This document shows, one piece after another, positions 40,001-47,746 of a stretch of DNA of 64,000 bases. The notes under the pieces were generated by a model. The model was not told where the DNA came from and did no database searches. It worked only from the letters and a program-made list of their open reading frames with translations. A program made the position numbers and the translations under genes. Every line of letters begins with the position of its first letter. Within the stretch, counting starts at the first letter, position 1. The DNA is from CAZBEL01 sp964628055 (GTDB lineage: Bacteria > Fidelibacterota > Marinisomatia > Marinisomatales > TCS56), in the NCBI GenBank assembly GCA_964628055.1, contig CAZVNL010000006.1:1-64000 (forward strand), given 5' to 3'.

Positions 40001-40962
40001 CCGCCAATGGCCTATCGGGGTATGATTCCGCGGGGGTATTCACACCCTCCGGAACATATAATTTCGTCATCGAGATCTGCGGTACACCAACGCCACCGGC
40101 GTTGTCCTACAATGTGTACAAAGACGGCAACCGCGTAGTGGAAGGACTGGAAGAAACTACCTGGACGGATGGAAACGTTAGTGTGGTTGACGAGTCCTGT
40201 TACTGGGTCCACGGTGTTGTGCCCATGAGCTTCAACATTGGGCCTACGACGATCGATTCCATGATGGAAACCGATCCCACTAACGTGGAATGCGCTTCGG
40301 CCATTAACTTGCCGCCTAACTCCTTCGATCTGGTGTCCCCGGCCGATGGCGATACTATCTTCATCACGCCGGACAACCTGATGAACAACATGTTGTTCGC
40401 CTGGACCAGCTCTACGGATCCCAATGGACAGGAAGTCACCTTCAACTGGACGGTGGAGTCCTCCGAATTGGGTTCCCTGAGTATAGATACTACCGGGACA
40501 GCCATCTTCATTCCCTATGAAGATCTGGTGGCCTTATTGAGTTCTGCTGGAGCCAGCATCACGACGGCTACGTGGAACGTCATTGCCACTGATGGAATGG
40601 ACGATACGCCCTCTTCTAACGGGCCACGTACGTTCACCATCGATATTACCCAGTTGGGCATCATCGGTGGGCCGGCCATACCAGACGTCTTTGCGTTGCA
40701 CCAGAATTACCCCAACCCGTTCAACCCCATTACCACGATCCGTTACGACGTACCGGAAGAGTCAATGGTACGGTTGGATATATACAATATCCTGGGGCAG
40801 AAGGTGCGCACGCTGGTGAATAGCGTCCATCAACCCGGCTACCATGCCGTCCAGTGGAATGGCACCAACGACTTTGGTGTCCCCGTGGCCTCCGGTATGT
40901 ACATCTACCGCATTCAGGCCAAGGACTTTGTGGCGGTTAAGAAACTGGTACTAATGAAGTAA
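34060..40962 (+). CDS. Giant multidomain cell-surface protein with type IX sorting domain
   Basis: 2,300 residues with a signal peptide (about 1-23, LSLSFA). After a polar pro-region (25-175) come alternating modules: choice-of-anchor-J/cleaved-adhesin jelly rolls at about 180-325, 433-607, 719-877 and 1606-1780 (each with FES/DFE...W opening and DDF/IDDF end), and choice-of-anchor-D Ig-like modules at about 333-430, 608-716 and 880-977 (IDFG...GGSDLTISSI...DFT). A beta domain (984-1197), a carboxypeptidase-regulatory-like module (1201-1281), another jelly roll and fibronectin-III-like parts follow. Residues 2210-2300 are a type A T9SS sorting domain (NYPNPFNPITTI...GMYIYRI...KKLVLMK). Likely a surface adhesin or carbohydrate binder; no catalytic domain recognised. 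Confidence 0.9.
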   Translation: MKTIAKALFIVFSFTVLFSLSFAKKQHKQDQKTDQTTQTAPFQVMSKMEHQLDVAEKSTEPQDENQLKTLRVQEEDQGFKQKNVEPLSDQIKSVVKRQFKFSSSNLPKTTTKATVSSNRNISPMEAEVDDPMARRILSKMDRGIMLNDEEITYAKQHNINHLTPSNPRTPANVSRTALSEGFESGSIPSNWTIYNNDGDSYEWQAYSTTYAHSGSYVARIHYNAAGNDDWLITPKLTVATGDSIIFWAKSYSSSYLEDFNVKLSTTDNAMASFTVTIDSVVSTPYDWTRYAYPLESYVGQDIYLAVQCTSVNEWYLYVDDFSGPNVWVDPNPVYAASVSEIDFGNTGTSGITTNFSVYNNGGSDLTISSISIANTDFTTSVTGLTIASGDTGTIDVTYAPTAIDGDTTDLIIAHNGSSSPDTVKLLGAGVDAIFYQDFEAWTTSNYYSDPDPIGWSQEAAPGTGSSDGKMWEKEYNTSSGVFSGLVAAEFDSYEGADGDTGSFITPEIDFATGSATDITSASFKFYYKKRGTKTFRVDYSSDGGASWANGFTTTAENYQSGSAGWEQVSINVPVGSTYIFKFVGEASGSSTTGDVFIDEVSMTEVPPTPALDLTLSSITFLPAEIGDVVTETTFTVGTNSGAGDLIVDSIVTTNANFSVALAAAITSGDTIYGGGSVDVDITWTPTSFGWDVTDVIFYTNAASSPDTFQMKGEASRQYVNFDDETFPYGWTIIDNDTVNAYGYDNGWEFYSSYGPGYSVPYVRSHFNVDGANDWMITQKLSVVAGDSIIFYNNSSSSSILEDTIHVYVSTTDNAMSSFTTQIGEVVSQGWTNLRTAIDLSTWAGTDIYLAIVHHGSVGTNYWSYRKVDDVMLPARWIDPNPVVALSASAIDFGITYQNLSLDDILTISNMGGSDLTISDISTDNTDFTVDVFTASLAPDSALDVTVTFTPTTADTITGNLIITSNAATSPDTVALTGIGDVTSGGPDGFGYTWSNSYDLAGPTFSWVDTSGATNTGIANGDDWRGTVNLPFPFRFYGVPYNQITVTTNGWIGMGPYTNYSSSYWTNDPIPDSSDPNNIIAALWDDWKAGGSSYPAGDILVKTVGTAPNRQFVVIFFEFVRSSSNTDYYTWEVILDEATSDITVQYLDVVGSSDYANNGVGATVGIENADGSDGLEVEYNGSHPIYDGMALFFDAPPPPPTGLEGNVVSVTSGLPIEGVAVSISGFVDSTDTNGDYGIYGIEPGLYDVVFDKAGFNTTHFTVSLAAGDTVILNTALMEDSTTLVSSYVTGFEVGEDQGSTVLLNGSNTFAVVDSFITPSGTVMPSAGAKMLAFPDSSGTYDNNDLAYWVSDSAFDVTGYGSLTLTLEANWATESGWDYFYIGLVLDDGVMYYDASASLTGTSSGWETQSFDVSWALAMGTTTVRPAILFDSDGSIVDGWGGAFDEINLEGNTFFLAPPMDLTAESFQPTVNLSWTAPASNGRANYTLNRLDPNAGNLTRPMVQDDSGNLVEAQKGPRDYPTVEIAYSYSASNRTLTGYNIFRAQWPFGYTELLSFTTGTSYEDASAVDGNYYVYAVTAVYDEGESAESNHANARVGAVTVFTDDISNEDFEGVAPDLPANWEVFSSSPDHMWMVGDSAAADSAFSAYGYGAPDAHTDFGFINPGYGADDFEMYLLSPFIDFTDNFTSIVKFAGYAQVWGNYAGYNFVQLWVRANMGPWEMVVDFGYDHNSGWVDYSAPIGNIVSGQDKVQFAFYYTHTGGYNSGGGNGMAIDDFTLETLRGPHDLVLTPTTESIILNWMHPDSTMLNGLSDPVLPIAAAQIDAPVPAEDVIVTERTDCFSHGSVNSSWITGFYGPDSGGVVPPTFAALHTFNAGPMTLDEAVIHGYYNTDDTTTARADIFVGVADLNGATIDTIKRDTVLFDISAPGSWTQATLDLTGLMYNATDSTFLKITWTPLDTGYVALFGAQLWIPGQQIDDPNTVPANGLSGYDSAGVFTPSGTYNFVIEICGTPTPPALSYNVYKDGNRVVEGLEETTWTDGNVSVVDESCYWVHGVVPMSFNIGPTTIDSMMETDPTNVECASAINLPPNSFDLVSPADGDTIFITPDNLMNNMLFAWTSSTDPNGQEVTFNWTVESSELGSLSIDTTGTAIFIPYEDLVALLSSAGASITTATWNVIATDGMDDTPSSNGPRTFTIDITQLGIIGGPAIPDVFALHQNYPNPFNPITTIRYDVPEESMVRLDIYNILGQKVRTLVNSVHQPGYHAVQWNGTNDFGVPVASGMYIYRIQAKDFVAVKKLVLMK

Positions 40963-40996
40963 ATTTTACTTCTATCCCAACCACCTCCCACGAGAT

Positions 40997-41025
40997 AGGG
41001 GTCTTCGGACCCCTGTCTTGCTTTT
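40997..41025 (+). terminator. Intrinsic terminator after the surface-protein gene
   Basis: AGGGGTC-TTCG-GACCCCT (40997-41014), a seven-pair GC-rich stem capped by a stable UUCG tetraloop, then GTCTTGCTTTT. Located 35 bases after the stop codon. Confidence 0.75.
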
Positions 41026-41047
41026 AGGAAGAGGTAAGAAAAATTCC

Positions 41048-41077
41048 TTGACAGCAGCCATATACTCGCTGTACAAT
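41048..41077 (+). promoter_or_regulatory. ssb promoter
   Basis: Perfect TTGACA at 41048-41053 and TACAAT at 41072-41077 with an 18-base spacer. The expected start near 41084 lies downstream of the first in-frame ATG (41077), supporting translation from ATG 41146 with AAGGAG ahead of it. Confidence 0.7.
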
Positions 41078-41145
41078 TGTACGCACTAAAAGATGGTTCC
41101 TTACTTGTGCTTTTTAATCGTTACTATAACATAAGGAGAGTTGTC

Positions 41146-41553
41146 ATGCAGAAAGGAAGTGTAAATAAAGTCATCCTGGTGGGGCATCTCGGCGCCGATC
41201 CAGAAGGACGCTATACTCCGTCGGGGGTTGCTGTAACAACCTTCAACTTAGCCACCAACGAGACCTGGAAAAATGCCGAAGGTGAACAAGGTGACCGCAC
41301 AGAGTGGCATCGCTGCGTTTTGTACGGCAAATTAGCCGAAACGGCCAGCGAGTATATGAAGAAAGGTCAGATGGTGTATTTAGAAGGTCGCTTGCGTACC
41401 CGTTCTTGGGAGGATAAAGATGGCATCAAGCGCTACACCACGGAAATCTTAGGGGACGGCTTTACCATGCTGGGACGACGCGCCACCAGTGGGAAGGAAG
41501 GGGCCGACTCGGTCGCCGAAGGCACCAACGAGGATGAAGACCTTCCATTCTAA
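41146..41553 (+). CDS. ssb: Single-stranded DNA-binding protein
   Basis: 135 residues. OB fold opening with [35 protein letters not shown], then [36 protein letters not shown] short linker ends in the partner-binding tip DEDLPF. It coats and organises single-stranded DNA in replication and repair. ATG 41146 is chosen for the AAGGAG site at 41133-41138 and the promoter position; an upstream ATG would add 23 non-conserved residues. It has its own promoter and terminator. Confidence 0.97.
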   Translation: MQKGSVNKVILVGHLGADPEGRYTPSGVAVTTFNLATNETWKNAEGEQGDRTEWHRCVLYGKLAETASEYMKKGQMVYLEGRLRTRSWEDKDGIKRYTTEILGDGFTMLGRRATSGKEGADSVAEGTNEDEDLPF

Positions 41554-41579
41554 TACGTTGGTTTAACCAGGATTGCCCG

Positions 41580-41606
41580 AAAAGGGGGGACGACGTCCCC
41601 CTTTTT
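41580..41606 (+). terminator. Intrinsic terminator after ssb
   Basis: AAAAGGGGGGAC-gac-GTCCCCCTTTTT (41580-41606): GC-rich stem, tiny loop and a T run, 26 bases after the ssb stop. The flanking A and T runs could make it work in both directions. Confidence 0.85.
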
Positions 41607-41780
41607 AATATAACCTGTTACCCGCCCACGATCATGGGTCCTGGGAGGGGCGCTTAATTCAGCCAATCCGTTGACCCGACAAACCTCCCTCCTATTTATC
41701 CAACCTTCCTTTTTGAACAACCTCCGCCCCTTGGTAACTTTTATGGAAATATATCCCGGTGATTAAACGTTCCAACATCC

Positions 41781-42494
41781 ATGTTTTTGAATAAACCGTT
41801 GTCAGATTACAGACCCCGATCTAAGGGCGTACGCCGTCTTCTGGCCTATCTGGCCCTGTTGTTAGGCAGCCTCCTGCTCAAGATTACGGTGAAGGGTCGC
41901 CACAATCTTCCTAAAAAAGGTCCTTACGTCCTGGTTTGTAATCATTTCAGCGTCATAGATCCCGCTGTGGTGATCTATGCCCACCGAAACCCCATCAGCT
42001 TTTTAGCGGCCAGCGACCACGTTATTGAATGGTATAACCTGTGGGCTGTGTGGTTGTATGGTTTTATCCCTACCGACCGGGTGCGCTTGGCTCCTTCCAC
42101 CATCAAAGCCGCTCGCCGGGCTCTGTGCAAAGGAGAAGTCTTAGGCATCTTTCCGGAAGGAACCTCCACAGCGAACGAGCTCCGCAAGGCCAAACCGGGT
42201 GCGGCCTATCTATCTGCCATCGAGACGGTGAAAATCTTACCCTTTTCGGTCTTAGGCCTGGGAGATGCGTGGGCTCAGTGGTTACACGGCCTGCGTCCCC
42301 GGGTTACCGTTCGTATTGGGAAACCCTTCGGACCCTATACCTTGCCCAACGATCGCGCCCAACGGGAACAAGCCCTGGCTCGGGTGGGAAAGGAAATTAT
42401 GTGCCGCATCGCCGCCCTACTGCCTGAGGAGTGTCACGGCGTTTTCCGCAGAGAACAGGTGATTTTACAATACCAGCAGGAAAATGAGCGTTGA
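41781..42494 (+). CDS. plsC: 1-acyl-sn-glycerol-3-phosphate acyltransferase (PlsC-like)
   Basis: 237 residues. An N-terminal membrane helix (about 20-38) precedes the acyltransferase motifs: H55-x4-D60 in NHFSVID, the FIPTDR block, and FPEGTST at 124-130 that binds the glycerol-phosphate. It makes phosphatidic acid, the central phospholipid precursor, at the inner membrane. Other PlsC-family members act on different lysolipids, so substrate is likely but not certain. Single gene, convergent with the next one. Confidence 0.9.
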   Translation: MFLNKPLSDYRPRSKGVRRLLAYLALLLGSLLLKITVKGRHNLPKKGPYVLVCNHFSVIDPAVVIYAHRNPISFLAASDHVIEWYNLWAVWLYGFIPTDRVRLAPSTIKAARRALCKGEVLGIFPEGTSTANELRKAKPGAAYLSAIETVKILPFSVLGLGDAWAQWLHGLRPRVTVRIGKPFGPYTLPNDRAQREQALARVGKEIMCRIAALLPEECHGVFRREQVILQYQQENER

Positions 42495-42551
42495 ATTTTT
42501 TTATACGATAAGCGAACATCTTTTGCCCTGGATAAAAGGGGGGGTTCTATT

Positions 42552-43436
42552 TTACAGCTTAGTAAACTTCATTGGCTGTGGAGACTTGTGATGAACGACG
42601 ATCAGGTACAGGCCCACCAGGATTGCCGCTCCCCCAAACGCCACGTGGAAAAGGATCGCCTCGTGGAAAATAAGTAGCGCCATCACAGAGGCCAGTATCG
42701 GTTCGCCTAAAGGAACAGCCGCCACAGCGGTTGGACGAATGAACTTGACCGTGTAACTAAGCACTGTGTGCCCCAATATGGTAGGGACAAGTCCCAACAG
42801 GAATAGCCACATCATGTCCCGGGTATTGATATCCAGTAGCGGTGTTTTTGTTATCCAAGAGAGTATAAAGAGCGTCAACCCCGCCACGAAATAAAGGGTA
42901 CGGCTGTAAACAATGGTGTGGGTGGTACGTCGCACCCCCTCAGCAATGATGAATACCATTGCAATCCACAGGGAGCTGAGTAGGGCCAATCCGATTCCCA
43001 AGGTGTGTCGGCCTGTTAAATTGAAGTTGCCACCGTTTACCAGTAAGGCGCCCAAAAGGGCGACTCCCAAGCCGCCCAGGATAAGGTGGTCCCAGGGGCG
43101 TTGGAACCATATCTTTTCAATGAGCACCGTAAATACGGGCGCCAGGGTGGCGAAGAGCGTGGCATTGGCGATGGTGGTTAGTTTGACCGCGCCGAAGAAA
43201 CAGGCAAAATGGAGACCTAAAAAGCCCCCTGCCAAAAAGATGGTGCGCCGGGGGGTCCCCGTGATCATCCCCTGTGGCTTTAACAAACTATAGCCCCATA
43301 GTAGACCGCTGCCGATGGCCATGCGCCAAAAAGCGATGGCGACCGCAGGGACACCAGGCAGGAAACGGGCCATGATAGAAGAAGTGCTCACGGCACCGAG
43401 AGCCACCAAAAGAAGAACCAGTATTTTCAGATTCAT
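42552..43436 (-). CDS. EamA-family (drug/metabolite transporter) permease
   Basis: 294 residues with ten predicted membrane segments arranged as two EamA repeats. The first repeat starts LVALGAVSTSSIMARFLPGVPAVAIAFWRMAIGSGLLW, the second has HTIVYSRTLYFVAGLTLF and ends with the diagnostic RPTAVAAVPLGEPILASVMALLIFHEAI block. The family exports amino acids or metabolites; the substrate here cannot be told. Monocistronic between two plus-strand genes. Confidence 0.88.
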   Translation of the reverse strand: MNLKILVLLLVALGAVSTSSIMARFLPGVPAVAIAFWRMAIGSGLLWGYSLLKPQGMITGTPRRTIFLAGGFLGLHFACFFGAVKLTTIANATLFATLAPVFTVLIEKIWFQRPWDHLILGGLGVALLGALLVNGGNFNLTGRHTLGIGLALLSSLWIAMVFIIAEGVRRTTHTIVYSRTLYFVAGLTLFILSWITKTPLLDINTRDMMWLFLLGLVPTILGHTVLSYTVKFIRPTAVAAVPLGEPILASVMALLIFHEAILFHVAFGGAAILVGLYLIVVHHKSPQPMKFTKL

Positions 43437-43504
43437 TCGTCAAAGTACCATAGACCCATGACCAGATTCCACGTAAATTTGAAGCCACGTTTTAGGAGTT
43501 AACA

Positions 43505-44584
43505 ATGAAGATAGACGGTAAAATTGCCATCACGATTTTTGTGATTGTCGTTATTGTATTAATCCTCATCACGAATCGGACGGAGAAGCCGGTGGATGAA
43601 GAAAGGCCCAACCTGATTTACCCCGGGGAAGTGCATTTCAAAAACTTGCGCCAGTTGACCTTTAGCGGGGAGAATGCCGAGGCTTATTTCAGCGCCGATG
43701 GAAAAAGCCTCATCTTTCAGGCTCACGACGGCCCCGATCTCTGTGACCAGATTTATATCCTCGATCTGGAAACCATGGAAACCCGGTTAGTTTCTACCGG
43801 AGATGGTGTCACCACCTGTAGTTATTTTCAGTATCCCGGTGATGATAAGATCATTTACGCTTCCACCCACCTCGCCGATAAAGAGTGCCCGCCGCCGCCG
43901 GATTACAGCCGCGGCTACATCTGGAAACTTTACCCGGGATATGATATCTTCCAGGCCAATCCCGATGGTAGCGGGTTGGTACGTCTCACCGATACCCCGG
44001 GCTATGATGCCGAGGGGACTTACGCTGAGGATGGGAGTCGTATCATATATACTTCTATGGCCAGCGGTGACCTGGAAATCTGGACCATGAAACCTGACGG
44101 GTCCGACAAACAGATGCTAACTGATCGCCTGGGATATGACGGCGGCGCATTCTACAGCCACGACGGGTCTAAGATTGTCTGGCGCGCTTACTACCCGGAA
44201 ACCCCCGAGGAAATCGCTGACTACCGGGCCCTATTGGCTGATAACTCCATCCGCCCCATGGCATTGCAAATCCGAGTCATGAATGCCGACGGCTCCGACA
44301 AGATCCAGGTGACCCATAACGAAGCTGCCAATTTTGGTCCCTATTTTTTCCCCGATGACCGGCGTATTATCTTTAGCTCCAATATGGTTGACCCCGCCGG
44401 GAGGAATTTCGAGCTGTATGCCGTGAACGTAGATGGCTCCAGTATGGAACGCATCACCCATTACGACGGCTTCGACGGCTTCCCCATGTTCAGCCCTGAT
44501 GGACGGTACTTCGTTTTTGCCTCTAATCGCAATGCTGCTAAGGAGGGCGATACCAACATTTTCATCTGCGAATGGGTGGACTAA
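43505..44584 (+). CDS. TolB-like beta-propeller protein, membrane-anchored
   Basis: 359 residues. An N-terminal helix (about 8-24, AITIFVIVVIVLILI) acts as signal anchor. The rest is a beta-propeller of PD40/TolB-like blades with recurring S-x-DG-x-x-hh-F and D-x-DG-S motifs: AYFSADGKSLIFQAH, NPDGSGLVRLTD, TYAEDGSRIIYTS, KPDGSDKQMLTD, NADGSDKIQVTH, MFSPDGRYFVFASNR. Likely a periplasmic interaction scaffold; no enzyme motif. AGGAG precedes the ATG by seven bases, and the transglycosylase gene starts 14 bases after the stop, so they probably form an operon. Confidence 0.83.
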   Translation: MKIDGKIAITIFVIVVIVLILITNRTEKPVDEERPNLIYPGEVHFKNLRQLTFSGENAEAYFSADGKSLIFQAHDGPDLCDQIYILDLETMETRLVSTGDGVTTCSYFQYPGDDKIIYASTHLADKECPPPPDYSRGYIWKLYPGYDIFQANPDGSGLVRLTDTPGYDAEGTYAEDGSRIIYTSMASGDLEIWTMKPDGSDKQMLTDRLGYDGGAFYSHDGSKIVWRAYYPETPEEIADYRALLADNSIRPMALQIRVMNADGSDKIQVTHNEAANFGPYFFPDDRRIIFSSNMVDPAGRNFELYAVNVDGSSMERITHYDGFDGFPMFSPDGRYFVFASNRNAAKEGDTNIFICEWVD

Positions 44585-44597
44585 CCGACGGTTGAGT

Positions 44598-45407
44598 ATG
44601 AAGGGGTTGGTGGTCGGTTTACTGTTAATCTGTTTGGTGACGGGTCAGAACACTCTACGCCTGGAGAACGACCGCGCTTACCAACTGGTTAAGGAGCAAC
44701 TCAAGGACGAAGCTCTTCCCACACAGTTTATCCAGCAAGCCTTTCTCAATCCCACGGTTCGCATTCAGGAGGCCGTGGTGGAGAAATTTAGGCGTCCTTA
44801 CGAGGCTCGGCCCTATGCGGACTACCGAAAACTTTTTGTCACTGACCAAAGGGTAGAAAAAGGCGTTCAATTCTACCGCGAACACCAGGCCCTCCTGGAC
44901 TCGGTTGTTGCCAGTTTTGGGGTAGACCCTTTCCTTTTGGTAAGCATTGTGGGCGTAGAGAGTAATTACGGTACTAACCACGCCCAGTTTCCCGTATTCA
45001 ATGCCCTGTACACTGTCATCCATCGCATACCTGAACGCTCCACCTGGGCCGTGAAAGAGTTAGCTACCTTCCTCGCCTTTTGCTACCAGAACAAGCTGGA
45101 CCCCCTGAGCATCTTCGGTTCCTATGCGGGTGCTTTCGGCTACGGCCAATTTATCCCTTCCAGCTTCAGCCGCTTTGCTGTGGATTTCAACGGCGATGGT
45201 ATCCGCCACTATTACGATTGGTCGGATGTGTTAGCCAGTATCGCCAATTATTTGGTAAAGAACGGCTACGAGAAGGACAGTACAGCCTTCACTCCCGGTT
45301 CCAAAAATTGGAAGGCGATCTATGCCTACAACCATGCCGATAATTACGTCAATGCGATCCTTGAGCTGAGGAGGGGGATTAAGAGGAAATTACAAGTCGA
45401 AGGCTGA
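44598..45407 (+). CDS. mltB: Lytic murein transglycosylase, MltB family
   Basis: 269 residues from ATG 44598, with a signal peptide MKGLVVGLLLICLVTG. The SLT_2 domain has catalytic E121 in VGVESNYGTN, the PVFNALYTV block, and GSYAGAFGYGQFIPSSFSRFAVDFNGDG, all typical of MltB. It cleaves peptidoglycan glycan strands to 1,6-anhydromuropeptides. A longer frame (to 44433) overlaps the previous gene and lacks a signal peptide, so it was rejected. Lacks a lipobox cysteine (VTGQN), so it may be soluble in the periplasm, unlike E. coli MltB. Confidence 0.9.
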   Translation: MKGLVVGLLLICLVTGQNTLRLENDRAYQLVKEQLKDEALPTQFIQQAFLNPTVRIQEAVVEKFRRPYEARPYADYRKLFVTDQRVEKGVQFYREHQALLDSVVASFGVDPFLLVSIVGVESNYGTNHAQFPVFNALYTVIHRIPERSTWAVKELATFLAFCYQNKLDPLSIFGSYAGAFGYGQFIPSSFSRFAVDFNGDGIRHYYDWSDVLASIANYLVKNGYEKDSTAFTPGSKNWKAIYAYNHADNYVNAILELRRGIKRKLQVEG

Positions 45408-45980
45408 CTCCGCATGAGTCTACGTACGGTAACATAACTTAAGCGAGGACATTTCCATTACCCGCTCAACTGATTTTGGTTGGACGGGCCTGCCCGGATA
45501 CTTCTTAGCAGAGGGGGGATGGCTTCCATTCGCCTAAAAATATGTTAATCCAAAAAGAGGCCTGTCGTTTAGAGTCCCGCTATCAATATAGGCGGGTCGA
45601 AAAATCTACCTTTGAGAATCATTATACCTCTTCGTCAGTCTCTTCGCTGTTGCCTTTCAGTCCTCACTTAAATCATCTTAAAGATGGAGAGGACTTTTTA
45701 ACCGTGAAAACTCCACTCCCTCGGTCGGGATCTCCCGATTCCGATCTTTTAATTAAACCATCCACTTGGGATAAAACGAATGCTGAATGTCGATTTTTTA
45801 ATGGCGAATTAAGGGGGTTGTGACACCATGAAAACGTTGGAAATTTTTAGCTTTTGTAATTTGGTGTTCAGTGTTCGCCATTCCATTGGGAGCGGTGGGG
45901 AGGCCCCTTTTCCACTGGTTATCACACGAGAGCAGGAAACCCCAGAAGATTTAGATTGAGTTAAAATAAACAACCCGGCT

Positions 45981-46171
45981 TTAGGGGGTTTACCCACTTT
46001 TGCTCATCGCAACAACTAATCTTCTCAGTACTTTTCTTTGGAAGAAAAGTACCAAAAGAATCGTCGCGGTGAAAAAATCGCGTGCCTCTGCAGGTGTGCC
46101 CCGGGGAGTTTCAATTCATCCTGTTCCACCTCGTACCCTTGAGGTTTAACACAAGATTTTTTCAAGGCGAC
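45981..46171 (-). repeat. Dispersed repeat, copy B (inverted relative to copy A)
   Basis: The reverse complement of this segment aligns block by block with 10030-10335 but lacks the palindromic insertion. From left to right on the plus strand: tail with GGGGGTTTACCC and CTCATCGCAACAACTA; hairpin GTACTTTTCTT-tgg-AAGAAAAGTAC (46028-46052); GCGTGCCTCTGCAGGTG; CCCCGGGGAGTTTCAATTCATC; then CCCTTGAGGTTTAACAC and TTTTTTCAAGGCGAC. Non-coding. Confidence 0.8.
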
Positions 46172-46392
46172 AGAAGCATACTTTACCTGGATTTCATCAC
46201 GCCAGAAGAATTCTTTCATAGCTATTCCCTTTCTCGACCTTTAGCTAAGCCTTTTAACAGTCCACTTTTCCGTCCTGCGACCAGTAATGAGTGACTTTCA
46301 GGCCTTTCGACATTCATAATTCGGCGTTCAGCGATCATCATTGCCCCTTTAATACCACCAGTTATTGATTCTTTCAGCCGTTATCGAGAGAA

Positions 46393-46487
46393 CTCAGGAG
46401 AGCGGGGTCGGAATAGGCAGTCTTCTCCCCACACTGATTTAACCTGCTCAGCAGGTCAAATTTCGACTTTCCACCCCGATTCCTGAG
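46393..46487. repeat. Nested inverted repeat upstream of carA
   Basis: Outer arms CTCAGGA...CGGGGTCGGAA (46393-46413) and TTCCACCCCGATTCCTGAG (46469-46487) are complementary apart from small bulges. Inside lies an 11-pair stem, ATTTAACCTGC-tca-GCAGGTCAAAT (46437-46461), with one mismatch. It sits 73 bases before the carA ATG, so it could be a leader structure or a mobile palindrome. Confidence 0.6.
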
Positions 46488-46560
46488 CAACGCTCCCGTC
46501 TATTACAGGTCTTGGTGGTAATTGTTTTTATTATCATGCTCAGTCGTACCAAATTTCACC

Positions 46561-47688
46561 ATGTCAAATTCAACACCAGCGATCCTTTTCCTGGAAGATG
46601 GTCGATTTTTCAGGGGGTTGCGCTTTGGTGCAGATGGTGAAACATCCGGTGAATTGTGTTTTAACACCGGCATGACCGGATACCAGGAAATCCTAACCGA
46701 CCCTTCCTACTGCGGGCAAATTGTTACCATGACCAGCCCCCACATTGGTAATTACGGCATCAATCCGGAAGATGTGGAGTCCGACCGAATCCAGGTGGCC
46801 GGATTTGTGATTAAGGAAGAAACGTTGTCCCCCTCCAACTGGCGTTCCACCAAACCGATCGGAACTTACCTCCGGGAAAACGGGATCGTAGGTGTCCAGG
46901 GCATCGACACCCGGGCCCTGACTAAACATCTGCGAACTCACGGTACCATGAATGGTGTCATATCCACTGTTGACTTCGATCCGGACTCTTTAATGGAAAA
47001 AGTTAGGGCGGTTCCCTCCATGACCGGACTAAACCTGGTGGAAAAGGTGACTTGCAAGAAAAGTATTTCCTTTGGACGGACACCGGGAAGCAAATACCCC
47101 AATGCTGGTAATCCAGGCAGGAGACCTTACCAGTACAACGTGGCCGTCCTTGATTTAGGTGTCAAGCGAAATATCCTGCGGTTGTTGGAACAGAACGGCT
47201 GTAGGATTACCCTCTATCCTGCCACTACTTCTGCGAACGTTTTGCTGTCCGAGAAACCAGATGGTATTTTCTTATCCAATGGTCCCGGGGATCCCGCAGC
47301 GGTAACCCCTGCCATTGATACCGTGAAAAAGTTGCTGGGTAAAGCGCCCATTTTGGGGATCTGTCTCGGACACCAGTTATTAGCCTTGGCTCTGGGGGCT
47401 CGAACTTACAAGCTGAAATTCGGCCATCGCGGGTTGAACCACCCCGTAAAACGTCTGGCTACAGGACGGGTTGAAATCACCAGCCAAAACCACGGTTTTG
47501 CCGTTGGTATCGACTCATTACCCGAAAACGTGGAACTTACCCATATTAACCTGAGCGATAACACCCTGGAGGGTTTGCGCTGTAAACATTATCCCGCTTT
47601 TTCGGTCCAGTACCACCCAGAGGCCAGTCCCGGTCCCCACGACTCCCGGCACTTATTTCAAGAATTCATTGCCCTGATGGCGTCTTAA
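46561..47688 (+). CDS. carA: Carbamoyl-phosphate synthase small subunit (glutaminase)
   Basis: 375 residues from ATG 46561 (MSNSTPAILFLEDG). The N-terminal CarA domain has TGMTGYQEILTDPSY and VQGIDTRALTKHLR; the C-terminal class-I glutamine amidotransferase has C268 in LGICLGHQLLALALG and H352/E354 in YHPEASPGPHDS. It releases ammonia from glutamine and channels it to CarB for arginine and pyrimidine synthesis. A TTG 13 codons upstream gives a non-conserved extension and was rejected. Followed by carB after 58 bases. Confidence 0.97.
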   Translation: MSNSTPAILFLEDGRFFRGLRFGADGETSGELCFNTGMTGYQEILTDPSYCGQIVTMTSPHIGNYGINPEDVESDRIQVAGFVIKEETLSPSNWRSTKPIGTYLRENGIVGVQGIDTRALTKHLRTHGTMNGVISTVDFDPDSLMEKVRAVPSMTGLNLVEKVTCKKSISFGRTPGSKYPNAGNPGRRPYQYNVAVLDLGVKRNILRLLEQNGCRITLYPATTSANVLLSEKPDGIFLSNGPGDPAAVTPAIDTVKKLLGKAPILGICLGHQLLALALGARTYKLKFGHRGLNHPVKRLATGRVEITSQNHGFAVGIDSLPENVELTHINLSDNTLEGLRCKHYPAFSVQYHPEASPGPHDSRHLFQEFIALMAS

Positions 47689-47746
47689 TGTGTTGTTCAA
47701 AAAAATGATTGCCTGCCCGCTCAAGTTTTAACCATGACCTGATTCC

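Larger units (their letters stand above)
45408..46560. other. Gene-free, inverted-repeat-rich interval between mltB and carA
   Basis: About 1,150 bases without a credible gene. Frames at 45542-45823 (plus) and 46025-46219 (minus) have no domain and the latter is partly made of repeat sequence. It holds small palindromes (for instance TCGGGA-tc-TCCCGA near 45726-45739), dispersed repeat copy B (45981-46171), a degenerate short fragment near 46309-46336 shared with 10460-10490, and a nested inverted repeat (46393-46487). It looks like decayed or repeat-derived DNA. Confidence 0.6.

Noticed and set aside
34060..40962. Giant protein as a polyketide/nonribosomal synthase or RTX toxin
   Set aside because: No carrier, condensation or RTX nonapeptide motifs; modules are all beta-rich adhesion types with a T9SS tail.
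45542..45823. 93-codon plus-strand frame after mltB
   Set aside because: No ribosome-binding site, no domain, Ser/Pro-rich random-looking translation in a repeat-rich interval.
46025..46219. 64-residue reverse frame MKEFFWRDEIQVKYAS...
   Set aside because: Its second half is simply a translation of dispersed repeat copy B, including the hairpin; no homologous protein recognised.
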